Below are positions 1 to 8,536 of a stretch of DNA of 64,000 nucleotides, piece after piece. The position numbers and the translations under genes were made by a program. The stretch is from contig NZ_QUKD01000002.1 in NCBI RefSeq assembly GCF_003480915.1, positions 426,081-490,080 of the forward strand, written 5' to 3'. The stretch's first letter is position 1. Every line of letters begins with the position of its first letter. The notes under the pieces were generated by a model, which searched no databases, had not been told where the DNA came from, and worked only from the letters and a program-made list of their open reading frames with translations. Source of the stretch: Parabacteroides sp. TM07-1AC (lineage in GTDB: Bacteria; Bacteroidota; Bacteroidia; Bacteroidales; Tannerellaceae).

Positions 1-80
1 CCATTCTTAATTTTCTGTTTTTCATGATAATATTAATTTTACAATTACGAATTGAGACCCTAAAGATAGGATTTATTTCG

Positions 81-1511
81 TTACTTCACAGGCTTTAGTC
101 CCATCTTTTCTGCCCGCTGCAACATAAACTGATAGGCGGCTTCGTGCTCATTAGGAATCACTCCATCCAGGATGGCATTCTTTATGGCTTCTTTCAACAC
201 TCCTACGGGTTGTGAAGGAGGAAGGGCAAATGTCTCCATGATTTCCTCACCGGAAACAGGGGGTTGGAAATTACGAACCCGGTCTTTCTCCTCGATATCA
301 GCCAACTTTTCACGGACCAGACGGAAGTTATTCAGGAAGCGGCGGACTTTTTCCGGATTCTTACTAGTGATATCTGCCTCACAGAGCTTCATCAGATCGT
401 CGATATCGTCACCGGCATCGAATAGTAAACGACGGATGGCCGAGTCGGTCACTTCGTCGTCTGCCAGGGCGATCGGACGCATGTGGAGTGTCACCATCTT
501 CTGTACGTACTTCATCTTTTCGTTCATCGGCAACTTCATGCGGCGAAAAATTCCCGGCAGCATACGCTCACCGATAAAGTTATGGTTGTGGAATATCCAA
601 CCTAGACGAGGGTCGAAACGCTTGGTTGCGGGTTTGCCGATATCATGGAAAATGGCACTCCAACGGAGCCACAGATTATCCGTCGTCTTACTCAGACGGT
701 CCAATACCATCAATGTATGGGCAAAGTTATCCTTATGACCGATGCCTTCTTTTGTCTCAGCACCTTTCAATGCACAGAGTTCCGGGAAAATAAGAGGCAG
801 TAAACCGCTTTTATCCAACAACTCAAAACCGATGGAAGGTTTTGGGGAAAGGACAATCTTATTCAGTTCATCCACAATCCGCTCCTTAGAAATGATGGAG
901 ATCCGCTCCTTGTTACGCTCGATCGCATCGAACGTGTCGGGATGGATAAAGAAGCCTAGTTGAGATGCAAAACGGACTGCACGCATCATACGCAACGGAT
1001 CGTCGCTGAAGGTTATATCCGGATCGAGAGGCGTACGGATAATCAGATTATCCATATCGTCCAAACCTCCGAAAGGATCGACCAATTCTCCGTAACGGTC
1101 CTTGTTCAGACACAAAGCCAAGGCATTGATCGTAAAGTCGCGCCGGTTCTGATCGTCTTCCAGCGTACCGTCTTCCACGATCGGTTTCCGGCTGTCATGG
1201 CTGTACGATTCTTTCCGTGCACCGACAAACTCAATCTCCAGGTCACCGGATTTTACCTGTGCCGTCCCGAAGTTCTTAAACACGGACAGATGTGTCTTTT
1301 TGCCTAACTTGTTAGCTACTGCTTTTGCTAATTCTATTCCGCAGCCTACTGCAACGACATCAATATCTTTTGAAGGACGGTATAAAAAAATATCCCTGAC
1401 GTAACCGCCAATCACGTAAGCTTCAACACCTAATTCGTCTGCAGCCTCAGATATGATGCGGAACGGCTTTGCCGATATATGATTTAAAATATCTTCCTGA
1501 TCTATATACAT
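81..1511 (-). CDS. cca: CCA tRNA nucleotidyltransferase with HD domain
   Basis: Adds or repairs the 3' CCA of tRNAs from CTP and ATP in the cytoplasm. The 476-residue protein opens with a class II nucleotidyltransferase head: GGYVRD at about residues 35-40, the metal-binding DID about ten residues later, and RRDFTINA near 125. An RNA-binding helical region follows, and an HD phosphohydrolase motif (FHDIGKP) lies near residue 290. The length is normal for Bacteroidota poly(A) polymerase/CCA enzymes. The single tRNA gene in this window does not encode its own CCA, which fits a need for this enzyme. The start lies about 30 bases downstream of a good -7 element shared head to head with the next gene. 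Whether it is CCA-adding rather than poly(A) polymerase is inferred from the family; confidence is high. Confidence 0.93.
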   Translation of the reverse strand: MYIDQEDILNHISAKPFRIISEAADELGVEAYVIGGYVRDIFLYRPSKDIDVVAVGCGIELAKAVANKLGKKTHLSVFKNFGTAQVKSGDLEIEFVGARKESYSHDSRKPIVEDGTLEDDQNRRDFTINALALCLNKDRYGELVDPFGGLDDMDNLIIRTPLDPDITFSDDPLRMMRAVRFASQLGFFIHPDTFDAIERNKERISIISKERIVDELNKIVLSPKPSIGFELLDKSGLLPLIFPELCALKGAETKEGIGHKDNFAHTLMVLDRLSKTTDNLWLRWSAIFHDIGKPATKRFDPRLGWIFHNHNFIGERMLPGIFRRMKLPMNEKMKYVQKMVTLHMRPIALADDEVTDSAIRRLLFDAGDDIDDLMKLCEADITSKNPEKVRRFLNNFRLVREKLADIEEKDRVRNFQPPVSGEEIMETFALPPSQPVGVLKEAIKNAILDGVIPNEHEAAYQFMLQRAEKMGLKPVK

Positions 1512-1538
1512 TCGCTTTATTTATCTCGCTCGTTGAGA

Positions 1539-1567
1539 CTGCAAAGATAAAAAATATATCTTTGCAG
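1539..1567. promoter_or_regulatory. head-to-head promoter palindrome between cca and a lipoprotein gene
   Basis: CTGCAAAGATA at 1539-1549 and TATCTTTGCAG at 1557-1567 form a perfect 11-bp inverted repeat around a 7-base A/T centre. Each arm contains TATCTTTG, a perfect match to the Bacteroidota -7 consensus TAnnTTTG: the left arm reads towards cca, the right arm towards the lipoprotein. A GTTG at 1532-1535 lies 21 bases before the rightward -7 and can serve as its -33 element. Confidence 0.7.
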
Positions 1568-1590
1568 ACAGAACGAATAAGATAAACAAC

Positions 1591-2427
1591 ATGAAGAAGT
1601 CAGCAATATGTATTGCACTTGCCGCCGTAACACTGGCAGCCTGCAACAATGCGGAAAAGGAAGCACGGGCTCGGTTGAGCAATGCTCAAAGCATGTATGA
1701 ACGGAATGAGCTCTTCGCGGCAAAGAGTGAAATAGACAGTATCCGCGCACTCTATCCGAAAGAATTCAAAGTCTTAAAAGAGGGGCTTTCACTTATGCGG
1801 CTTGTGGAGGTAAAAGAAGCGGAAAGGAATATCGCTTTTTGCGACAGTCTGATCCCTATCAAAGCGGAAGAGGCAGAAGGTCTGAAAAAAGGATTCGTTT
1901 TTGAAAAAGACAGTGTCTATGAAGAGATAGGTAATTATATCTGGAAACAACAAACGGTGGAACGGAACGTACAGCGTTGTTATATCCGTAGCGGGGTGAA
2001 TGAAAAAGGTGAGATTTATCTTGCCAGCGTTTTCTATGGCGGTGCACCGATCAATCATACCGGCATCAAAGTCAGTACCAAAGACGGTCAGTTTGCCGAA
2101 ACTGCTTCTATCTCGTATGACGGCGGAGTGAATTATCGCTTTAAAGACCTGGGGAAAACAACAGAGGTTGTGACTTACAAAGGTGAAAAAGGTATTGATG
2201 CCGCCAAGTTTATTTCAACTAATATAAAAGAACGTATTAAAGTTGACTACACAGGAGGCAAGCCCTATACAATCTATATTGCAGACGGAGACAAAAAGGC
2301 TATTGCCGCTACTTTCGAACTGGCTACGGTGTTAAGCGACCTGGAAAATCTTCAGAAAGAAAAAGAGAAGTCAACCAAACGGATCGCTTATTTGAAAAGC
2401 AAACTGGAGAGTAAGACGGAAGAATAA
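1591..2427 (+). CDS. predicted coiled-coil lipoprotein of unknown function
   Basis: A 278-residue protein with a lipoprotein signal: a short basic start, a hydrophobic stretch and a lipobox ending LAAC with the acylated cysteine at residue 18. The mature part begins with charged, Glu/Lys/Arg-rich sequence and ends in another highly charged segment (about 240-278), both likely to be coiled coil. The middle (about 105-235) looks like a small mixed alpha/beta domain. It resembles uncharacterised Bacteroidales lipoproteins; no enzyme motif is visible. It is transcribed alone from the divergent promoter at 1557-1564 and ends at a strong terminator. Function unknown. Confidence 0.8.
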   Translation: MKKSAICIALAAVTLAACNNAEKEARARLSNAQSMYERNELFAAKSEIDSIRALYPKEFKVLKEGLSLMRLVEVKEAERNIAFCDSLIPIKAEEAEGLKKGFVFEKDSVYEEIGNYIWKQQTVERNVQRCYIRSGVNEKGEIYLASVFYGGAPINHTGIKVSTKDGQFAETASISYDGGVNYRFKDLGKTTEVVTYKGEKGIDAAKFISTNIKERIKVDYTGGKPYTIYIADGDKKAIAATFELATVLSDLENLQKEKEKSTKRIAYLKSKLESKTEE

Positions 2428-2447
2428 AAATCTTTTTCTTTGTACCA

Positions 2448-2487
2448 TAAAAAAACCGGTTCCCACAATCATGAGAACCGGTTTTTT
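2448..2487. terminator. bidirectional intrinsic terminator
   Basis: The arms AACCGGTTC and GAACCGGTT pair around a loop of about 11 bases. An A-run lies before and a T-run after the hairpin, so it can stop both the lipoprotein transcript and the convergent DUF6383 gene. Confidence 0.88.
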
Positions 2488-2512
2488 ATTTGATATCTAT
2501 CTTTCGATTTTT

Positions 2513-5125
2513 TTACTTCACAATCACTTTATAAGCTTTGTCACCTTCTACTGAAACGATCACAACGCCTCTAGCTGTCTGAACAGATTCATTATCAGAT
2601 GAGATAAAGCGAGAACCGATTGTCTGTCCCAAAATGTTAGACAAGGTAACTTTCTTGCCACCAGCATTACGGATCTGGAATTCACCATTACCACCGATCA
2701 CTTTGATAGTAGTCGGAGCTTCGATAGATTCGTTGGCTACAGGAGATGGAGCATCTGCTAAAGAGAACTCCACACCTGTCGTTGACATAACAACTACATT
2801 ATCAGCCACTCCCAAATACATTGGTTTCACTTCTTGTGTAATGTCACGGTTCATTTCTTGATAACTTTCCAAACGATAATTTCCGCTTTCTGTTACTTTC
2901 AAAGCCCACAGAGCTGGATTCTTCTTGCTTTCCTTCATCGTCTCAATCGTATCATTTGCAATGAAATGTACACGATAATTATCCTTTGTATCAACCAATG
3001 AAGAATCACGACCGGGAACCATGTAGTAGCGTGTCTGTACTGCTTCTGCCTTAGCAGCCTCGTTAGCCATTACAGTTGTAATGAAATACAACGGCATTTC
3101 AGCTGTTGATGCCTCCGATTTGATCAACTTCAAACTGAAATTATCTTTTTCATACGTTGATTTCAAGATTTCTTGCCCTTCCGACTTCAACTCAGCAAAC
3201 AGGTTTAACGTATTCATCGTCAACGATTTTGCATCTGAAGTAAAACGTTTATGACCTGTTTCAAACGTACCGTATTCAGGAGCATCTACTTCGACAAAAT
3301 TGAAGTATGCCGGAGTTTCCGTCAATACTATATTAGAAGAAGAATAATCAGCTGTTACAAACTTACCTTTAGCATCACCTTCCACGACTTCCAAATTATA
3401 CTTACCACCATCAACATCTGTATTGAAATGGAATTCAGTAGCCTTCGTGAAATCAGAAATCTTCATGCTCTTTGCCTTTGTGTCATAAGCCATATATTTA
3501 TCGCTGAATTGTGATTTCAGTTTATAGGTAACGATATTAATTTCATCACCTAATGCCTTAGCACCTCCTGCGTCTGTAGTATCAACAGCAACCAGTTTGA
3601 AGATAACAGCTTCTTTCGCATCACCCGCTTTAATCTGGAGAATTGAATCGGCAGTCATAGCATACGTATTGCTTGTTTCAGCACCGGCAGGAGTCAAATT
3701 CAATACATAACCCTTATTGGCAATATCATCTTTTGTGAAGTTAGCAGACCCCAGGAACTTGTTGTCGAAATCCACTTCCTGCGGTATCACAATAATAGAG
3801 TCTGCATTACCACCGAATGTATAAGTATTTTCCATTCCCTGAACGGCGAAAACTTCACCTTTCAGCAATAAAGATGTATTACTCTTACGGTCTACAATGC
3901 TATACATACCATTGTCTTCTTTAATATACCACTGTCCTTCCGGATGGTTGACAGACGGAGTGCCGGTCATCGCTACCAAATCTTGGCCATCTCCTGTAAG
4001 ATATTTACCACCATTAACACCTTCACTTGCACTCTTCAGGAAGTAAACTCCTGTACCTGATGCGATTTGAGCAGGAGTTCCTTTTGCTACAGAGATAAAA
4101 GGAGCTTCGCCGTTTTTCGGATCATTATCATTTGTTGATTTCCTTTCAGACACAGTCAATACCTTCTTATTACCCACCTGAGCGAATACAACACGCGCTA
4201 AATCATTAGAAGACACTAAAGGCTTCTTATTAACCTCTGGTGCACGATAAACAAACATTGCCAAAGAATCATTCTTTAAGTCCACCAAGAACTTAAACTG
4301 TTGAAATTCTGCATTACCCACTGTATGCAAAGCTGACTTTGCGTAGGTTGAATCCAGTTTAAACTGAGCACCATATGCACCTGTAGCACTGGTTATATCA
4401 GTTTTAAGCGTATCAACACCTAAATACTTTGCGATACCGCCTTCGAAAGACTCGTCGCCTTTCACCTGTAATGTAACAAAAGTGTTTTTATCCTTATCCG
4501 TCACATCCTTCGCAATCAAATCTTTTCCGGAGAAAATATCTCCTTCATATTCGCTTCCGAAAGAAAGACGGAAGGTGCTAAAGCTTTCGCCAAGTTCTGC
4601 AGCCTTCAATGCATACGCAGTCGCTGGAGCTTTAACAACCAATGTAGTTTCCTTTGTTTCATTAAAAACAATACCTTCGTCACCTTTTTGCAAAACCATT
4701 GACTGGTCGTCCCAATGAGCACTGATTTTACCATCTTTGAAGCTCCATTCAGAAACACCTTCTGCCAATACCGGCTTAGCTTCGCTTGATTTAGCAAAAG
4801 ATAAAAGAGCCTTTGTCTTTTTGTTTTTAAACTGATATATGATATCACCACTTGTTTCTGTTCTTACTTTTGTAATCTCCCACAGAGCAGAGTCAATAGC
4901 AAGTTTGGAAGTTCCCAAATCTTCTTTTTTGATAAATACAACAGAGTCTGCCTTATATCCACATAAAGACAGATAGTATTCTTTGTTTGCATCACTTGTC
5001 GTCAAGCGATAGTAATTACCTGAAGTCCAACCCTTAGAATCGACTTGGTCTCCTTCTGCCGCACTTACCGTCAACGAACTTACCGCCATCAAAGCAGCGG
5101 CTAATAGAGTAGATTTTTTATTCAT
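2513..5125 (-). CDS. DUF6383-type secreted repeat protein
   Basis: An 870-residue protein with a clear signal peptide (residues 1-22, cleavage after VSA). The body is Ser/Thr/Asp/Lys-rich and appears built from repeated beta-rich modules (phrases such as YRLTT, YYLSL, KYLTGDGQ), similar to ricin-type or beta-trefoil-like surface proteins. The last 75 residues are a distinct domain: an IRNAGGKKVTLSNILGQ motif and a GVVIVSVEG...KVIVK ending, which I recognise as the DUF6383 C-terminus typical of Parabacteroides. It resembles type IX secretion sorting domains (N-x-x-GQ, then G-V-x-x-V, then a basic KVIVK tail). Likely exported and surface-exposed; the substrate or partner cannot be told. Transcribed alone from a -7 element at 5169-5176. 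Confidence 0.82.
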   Translation of the reverse strand: MNKKSTLLAAALMAVSSLTVSAAEGDQVDSKGWTSGNYYRLTTSDANKEYYLSLCGYKADSVVFIKKEDLGTSKLAIDSALWEITKVRTETSGDIIYQFKNKKTKALLSFAKSSEAKPVLAEGVSEWSFKDGKISAHWDDQSMVLQKGDEGIVFNETKETTLVVKAPATAYALKAAELGESFSTFRLSFGSEYEGDIFSGKDLIAKDVTDKDKNTFVTLQVKGDESFEGGIAKYLGVDTLKTDITSATGAYGAQFKLDSTYAKSALHTVGNAEFQQFKFLVDLKNDSLAMFVYRAPEVNKKPLVSSNDLARVVFAQVGNKKVLTVSERKSTNDNDPKNGEAPFISVAKGTPAQIASGTGVYFLKSASEGVNGGKYLTGDGQDLVAMTGTPSVNHPEGQWYIKEDNGMYSIVDRKSNTSLLLKGEVFAVQGMENTYTFGGNADSIIVIPQEVDFDNKFLGSANFTKDDIANKGYVLNLTPAGAETSNTYAMTADSILQIKAGDAKEAVIFKLVAVDTTDAGGAKALGDEINIVTYKLKSQFSDKYMAYDTKAKSMKISDFTKATEFHFNTDVDGGKYNLEVVEGDAKGKFVTADYSSSNIVLTETPAYFNFVEVDAPEYGTFETGHKRFTSDAKSLTMNTLNLFAELKSEGQEILKSTYEKDNFSLKLIKSEASTAEMPLYFITTVMANEAAKAEAVQTRYYMVPGRDSSLVDTKDNYRVHFIANDTIETMKESKKNPALWALKVTESGNYRLESYQEMNRDITQEVKPMYLGVADNVVVMSTTGVEFSLADAPSPVANESIEAPTTIKVIGGNGEFQIRNAGGKKVTLSNILGQTIGSRFISSDNESVQTARGVVIVSVEGDKAYKVIVK

Positions 5126-5168
5126 ATATTATTCCTTTTTGGTTTATACATATAATTAATACTAGCTA

Positions 5169-5176
5169 CAAAGATA
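5169..5176 (-). promoter_or_regulatory. -7 promoter element of the DUF6383 gene
   Basis: The minus strand reads TATCTTTG, matching TAnnTTTG, about 45 bases before the start codon. No convincing -33 element was found at the right spacing. Confidence 0.5.
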
Positions 5177-5420
5177 TGTTTTTTTCAATTTGTAAGAGTT
5201 ATAACAAACACTAAAGATACTTATATTCACGTATATTGTACAAAACTACCTGTTTTAATGCCAACATGTTTCAATCGCTATTAAAGCGCCGTTTATACGA
5301 ACACAAAGAGAAAAGACAACCTTTTTATGGCTAAAGCATAAACTTAGTCAACCACCTTTATATAATAGACTCCCAACAGTCAACCCAAAACTGTCTTTCG
5401 TAGACATGGTTAACTCAAAA

Positions 5421-5486
5421 GTGTTTCACCTAGGAGAAACACTTGTTTCATCAGGAAGAAACATTTGTTTCATTAGGGTGAAACAC
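5421..5486. repeat. three contiguous 22-bp palindromic repeats
   Basis: Units at 5421-5442, 5443-5464 and 5465-5486 follow each other without spacers. Each begins with TGTTTCA after the first base or two and ends with GAAACA, so each can fold into its own stem (GTGTTTC/GAAACAC in the first). The outer flanks are also complementary: AAAAGTGTTTCACC at 5417-5430 matches GGGTGAAACACTTTT at 5476-5490. Function unknown; see findings. Confidence 0.8.
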
Positions 5487-5565
5487 TTTTAACTACCTTA
5501 AAAAGCTAACAAAGGTTTCCTTTCCCCAATAAAAAGGCTTACCTTAGTGCCGTAATTCAAAAAAT

Positions 5566-6996
5566 ATGGTAACAGAAGAATTAAACAGACTCTACTACGA
5601 ATACACCGGTTCGCAGGCCGAAGATATTACCGAACTTCCTTCATCCGGCTCTAACCGCCGGTATTTCAGAATATCAGGTCCGAAAACATTGATCGGAGTC
5701 AGTGGCTCTTCTCAGGAAGAGAACAAGGCTTTTATTTATATGTCGGGATTTTTCAAAGGAAAAGGCATTAACGTACCGGAAGTTCATTTCCATTCGGACG
5801 ATTATTCCTTCTACCTGCAAGAAGATCTGGGTGACACCATGCTTTTCAACGCCATAGAAAAAGGTCGCAAAAGCTGTGTATTTGATGAAGAAGAACGTCG
5901 TTTGCTGCATAAGACAATCACGCAGCTTCCTTCTATCCAGTATGCCGGAGCCGATGGATTCGACTACAGCATTTGTTACCCGCAACCGGAATTCAACGAG
6001 CGTTCCATCCTCTGGGATTTGAATTACTTTAAATACTGTTTCCTGAAAGCGACAGGCATGGAGTTTCAGGAAGACCGCCTGGAAGATGATTTTCTGAAAA
6101 TGAGCGATGTCTTATTGCAGGACACCTCTCCCACTTTCCTTTACCGGGATTTCCAGTCGCGTAACGTCATGATCAAAGACGGTGAACCCTGGTTTATCGA
6201 TTTCCAGGGAGGACGGAAAGGGCCCGTTTACTACGATGTCGCCTCTTTCCTCTGGCAGGCCAAAGCCAATTATCCGGAAGATTTGAGAAACGAACTGCTT
6301 GCCGATTATTTGCAGGCATTACAAAAATATACCGACGTGGACGAAGAACATTTCTTCCGTCAGCTACGTCATTTTGTGTTATTCCGTACCTTGCAGGTTT
6401 TGGGTGCTTACGGCTTCAGAGGATACTTTGAAAAGAAACCGCATTTTATCCAAAGTGTACCGTTTGCCATCAACAACCTGCGGCAGTTGCTGAAGAACGA
6501 CTATCCGGAATATCCATATCTGTGCTCCGTCCTGAGAGAACTGACCGGACTGACACAATTCAGGGACGATATACAAAAGCGGATGCTGGAAGTCAAGATC
6601 GTCAGCTTCGCCTATAAAAAAGGTATACCGAACGATCCGAGCGGAAACGGCGGTGGCTTCGTATTCGACTGCCGGGCGATCAATAACCCCGGTAAATATG
6701 AACGATATAATCATTTTACAGGACTGGACGAGCCGGTGATCCGTTTTCTGGAAGAAGACGGAGAGATCACGCAGTTCCTCGAACACGTATACACCATTGT
6801 CGATGCTTCGGTGAAGCGTTATCTGGACCGTGGTTTCACGAACCTGATGATCGCCTTTGGTTGTACCGGCGGACAGCACCGTTCCGTCTATTCGGCACAA
6901 CACCTGGCAGAGCATCTGCATGCCCAGTTCGGAGTAAAAGTAGACCTGACCCACAGGGAACAAAATATAGAACAAATCTTTGACGCAATATTATGA
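5566..6996 (+). CDS. AmgK-like amino-sugar kinase fused to a RapZ C-terminal domain
   Basis: A 476-residue fusion. Residues 1-335 have the aminoglycoside-phosphotransferase/AmgK fold: the catalytic loop appears as YRDFQSRNVM and the metal-binding loop as IDFQGG, close to AmgK, which phosphorylates MurNAc and GlcNAc at C1. Residues about 342-476 match the C-terminal domain of RapZ: SFAYKKGIPNDP, FVFDCRAINNP, TGLDEPV and the signature FGCTGGQHRSVY. In E. coli that domain binds glucosamine-6-phosphate and helps target a small RNA for cleavage; the RapZ N-terminal ATPase is absent here. The stop overlaps the start of the next gene (ATGA), a MurU-like nucleotidyltransferase, so the two probably act together in turning recovered MurNAc into UDP-MurNAc. 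Domain calls are firm; the substrate is inferred. Confidence 0.85.
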   Translation: MVTEELNRLYYEYTGSQAEDITELPSSGSNRRYFRISGPKTLIGVSGSSQEENKAFIYMSGFFKGKGINVPEVHFHSDDYSFYLQEDLGDTMLFNAIEKGRKSCVFDEEERRLLHKTITQLPSIQYAGADGFDYSICYPQPEFNERSILWDLNYFKYCFLKATGMEFQEDRLEDDFLKMSDVLLQDTSPTFLYRDFQSRNVMIKDGEPWFIDFQGGRKGPVYYDVASFLWQAKANYPEDLRNELLADYLQALQKYTDVDEEHFFRQLRHFVLFRTLQVLGAYGFRGYFEKKPHFIQSVPFAINNLRQLLKNDYPEYPYLCSVLRELTGLTQFRDDIQKRMLEVKIVSFAYKKGIPNDPSGNGGGFVFDCRAINNPGKYERYNHFTGLDEPVIRFLEEDGEITQFLEHVYTIVDASVKRYLDRGFTNLMIAFGCTGGQHRSVYSAQHLAEHLHAQFGVKVDLTHREQNIEQIFDAIL

Positions 6997-7727
6997 AAGC
7001 TATGATTTTTGCAGCCGGTATGGGGTCCCGCCTCAAACCGATGACTGACAATACACCAAAAGCATTGATACCAATAAATGGAAGACCAATGTTGGAGCAT
7101 GTGATCCTGAGACTGAAGGATGCAGGGTTTCATCAAATCGTTATCAACGTCCACCACCTGGGAGACCAGATCATCGACTTCCTCGCCGCAAATAATAATT
7201 TCGGCGTTCAGATCCATATTTCTGATGAACGGGATTATCTGCTCGACACCGGAGGCGGAATAAAAAAGGCAGCCAAATTCCTTCAGGGAAATGAACCTTT
7301 CCTGGTACACAACGTGGATATAATGTCGAACGTCGACTTGAAAAAGTTATACGATTGCCATCTGGAAACCAACCCGCTTGCCACCCTGCTGGTCAGCAAG
7401 CGCAATACATCGCGTTATCTCCTGTTCAATAAAGAGAACCGATTATGCGGCTGGCGTAACCACGAAACCGGCGAAGTTAAATCTTACTATCCCGATTTCG
7501 ATCCTAATCAATATAATGAATATGCTTTCAGCGGTATCCACGTGCTATCGCCTCAGATATTCGACTGGATGGAAGAATGGACAGGTAAATTTCCGATCAT
7601 TAATTTCTATCTTTCGATCTGTGCCAAGACCAATATCCATGCATATGCAGCTGAGAACCTGCGGTTATTGGACATAGGGAAACCTGATGCGCTGGCTAAA
7701 GCGGAAGAATGGATGAAAAATTTATAA
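6993..7727 (+). CDS. MurU-like sugar-1-phosphate nucleotidyltransferase
   Basis: A 244-residue cytoplasmic enzyme of the NTP_transferase family. It begins MIFAAGMGSRLKPMT..PKAL, the nucleotide-binding signature with the conserved Arg and the Lys of PKAL. The metal-binding HNVDIMS follows near residue 108. The size (no acyltransferase tail) matches MurU, which makes UDP-MurNAc from MurNAc-1-phosphate, better than the larger GlmU. It overlaps the kinase-RapZ gene by 4 bases and is presumably translationally coupled to it. A mannose-1-phosphate guanylyltransferase role is a less likely alternative. It converges on the ECF sigma gene 30 bases away. Confidence 0.82.
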   Translation: MKAMIFAAGMGSRLKPMTDNTPKALIPINGRPMLEHVILRLKDAGFHQIVINVHHLGDQIIDFLAANNNFGVQIHISDERDYLLDTGGGIKKAAKFLQGNEPFLVHNVDIMSNVDLKKLYDCHLETNPLATLLVSKRNTSRYLLFNKENRLCGWRNHETGEVKSYYPDFDPNQYNEYAFSGIHVLSPQIFDWMEEWTGKFPIINFYLSICAKTNIHAYAAENLRLLDIGKPDALAKAEEWMKNL

Positions 7728-7756
7728 GGAAAGGGTGGCTTTAGACGGAAAAGTTG

Positions 7757-8344
7757 TCAGACAATTCTGACTAAGGCCATCAATAACGGCAGATAGTCTT
7801 TCAGTTCGACACGGAGAAGTTTCAGGGCTTGCTGAATGCGGTAATCGACTGTTTTAGAAGAGACATTCAGTTTTTCTGAAATCTCATTATACGTCAGATT
7901 CTGAAATCGGTTCATTTCAAACGCTTCCCGATAGCTTTCCGGCAAACGGGACAAAGCTGCTTCAATATTCCTCGCGAGTTCTTCCACTACGTAAAAATCG
8001 GGATCTTCATACTGAGCCTGCATATTCACGGACAGGGTTTCGACTATCCGCTGTTTCAGTTCGTTCCGGTTGATCAATGTCAGGCATCTGTTCTTTACAG
8101 CTTTGAACAAATAGTTTTTGGGTGACGTTTCTATCACCTGCATAGAGCTGTTCTCCCAAAACCAAACCATGACATCCTGCACGATCTCCTGCCCGTCATT
8201 AAAATCGACAAACCGTTTGGCATACGCACATAATAAAGGATAGTAACGCATAAACAATACATCAAAAGCCTTCACATCACCCGCCTGGATTCTTTGAAAA
8301 AGAACCTCGTCATTTGTATTATCCGTGAGTGTTGTCGAAAGCAT
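7757..8344 (-). CDS. ECF RNA polymerase sigma factor (FecI/SigW type)
   Basis: A 195-residue sigma-70-family factor. Region 2 (about residues 25-95) includes FDVLFMRYYPLLCAYAKRFV and EIVQDVMVWFWE. Region 4 (about 130-185) contains LPESYREAFEMNRFQNLTYNEISEKL followed by SSKTVDYRIQQALKLL, a helix-turn-helix for the -35 box. The divergent neighbour encodes a FecR anti-sigma, followed by SusC/SusD, so this factor probably drives the uptake locus when SusC signals ligand binding. In most Bacteroidota loci sigma and FecR are in the same operon; here they are divergent. Length is normal. Confidence 0.92.
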   Translation of the reverse strand: MLSTTLTDNTNDEVLFQRIQAGDVKAFDVLFMRYYPLLCAYAKRFVDFNDGQEIVQDVMVWFWENSSMQVIETSPKNYLFKAVKNRCLTLINRNELKQRIVETLSVNMQAQYEDPDFYVVEELARNIEAALSRLPESYREAFEMNRFQNLTYNEISEKLNVSSKTVDYRIQQALKLLRVELKDYLPLLMALVRIV

Positions 8345-8388
8345 ATAATGGTATGTTAATTCCTGTAAGACTTATGTATGTATCCGTG

Positions 8389-8396
8389 CAAAAATA
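8389..8396 (-). promoter_or_regulatory. -7 element of the ECF sigma gene
   Basis: The minus strand reads TATTTTTG, matching TAnnTTTG, about 45 bases before the start codon. No clear -33 match. Confidence 0.45.
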
Positions 8397-8536
8397 GTAT
8401 TTTTAAACCTATTGACCTATTACAACCCGATTAAGTTTTTAGCAAAACCAAACAAATAGAAAAATTTATTATAAAAAAGTGCATTTTCGTTTAGGAGGTT
8501 TCTCCGCTCGTTAGTCTTAATTATAAAAGAGACAAA

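Larger units (their letters stand above)
5126..5565. other. 440-bp divergent intergenic region
   Basis: It holds the leftward promoter of the DUF6383 gene (5169-5176), unremarkable A/T-rich sequence, then a 22-bp tandem array at 5421-5486 (listed separately). A weak -7-like TACCTTAG at about 5540-5547 may serve the rightward kinase gene. No protein-coding potential seen. Confidence 0.6.

Noticed and set aside
1..80. gene or regulatory element at the left edge
   Set aside because: Short A/T-rich sequence with nothing recognisable.
5421..5486. CRISPR array
   Set aside because: The 22-bp units are contiguous with no spacers, and no cas genes are present. The same holds for the arrays at 24.1 and 48.5 kb.
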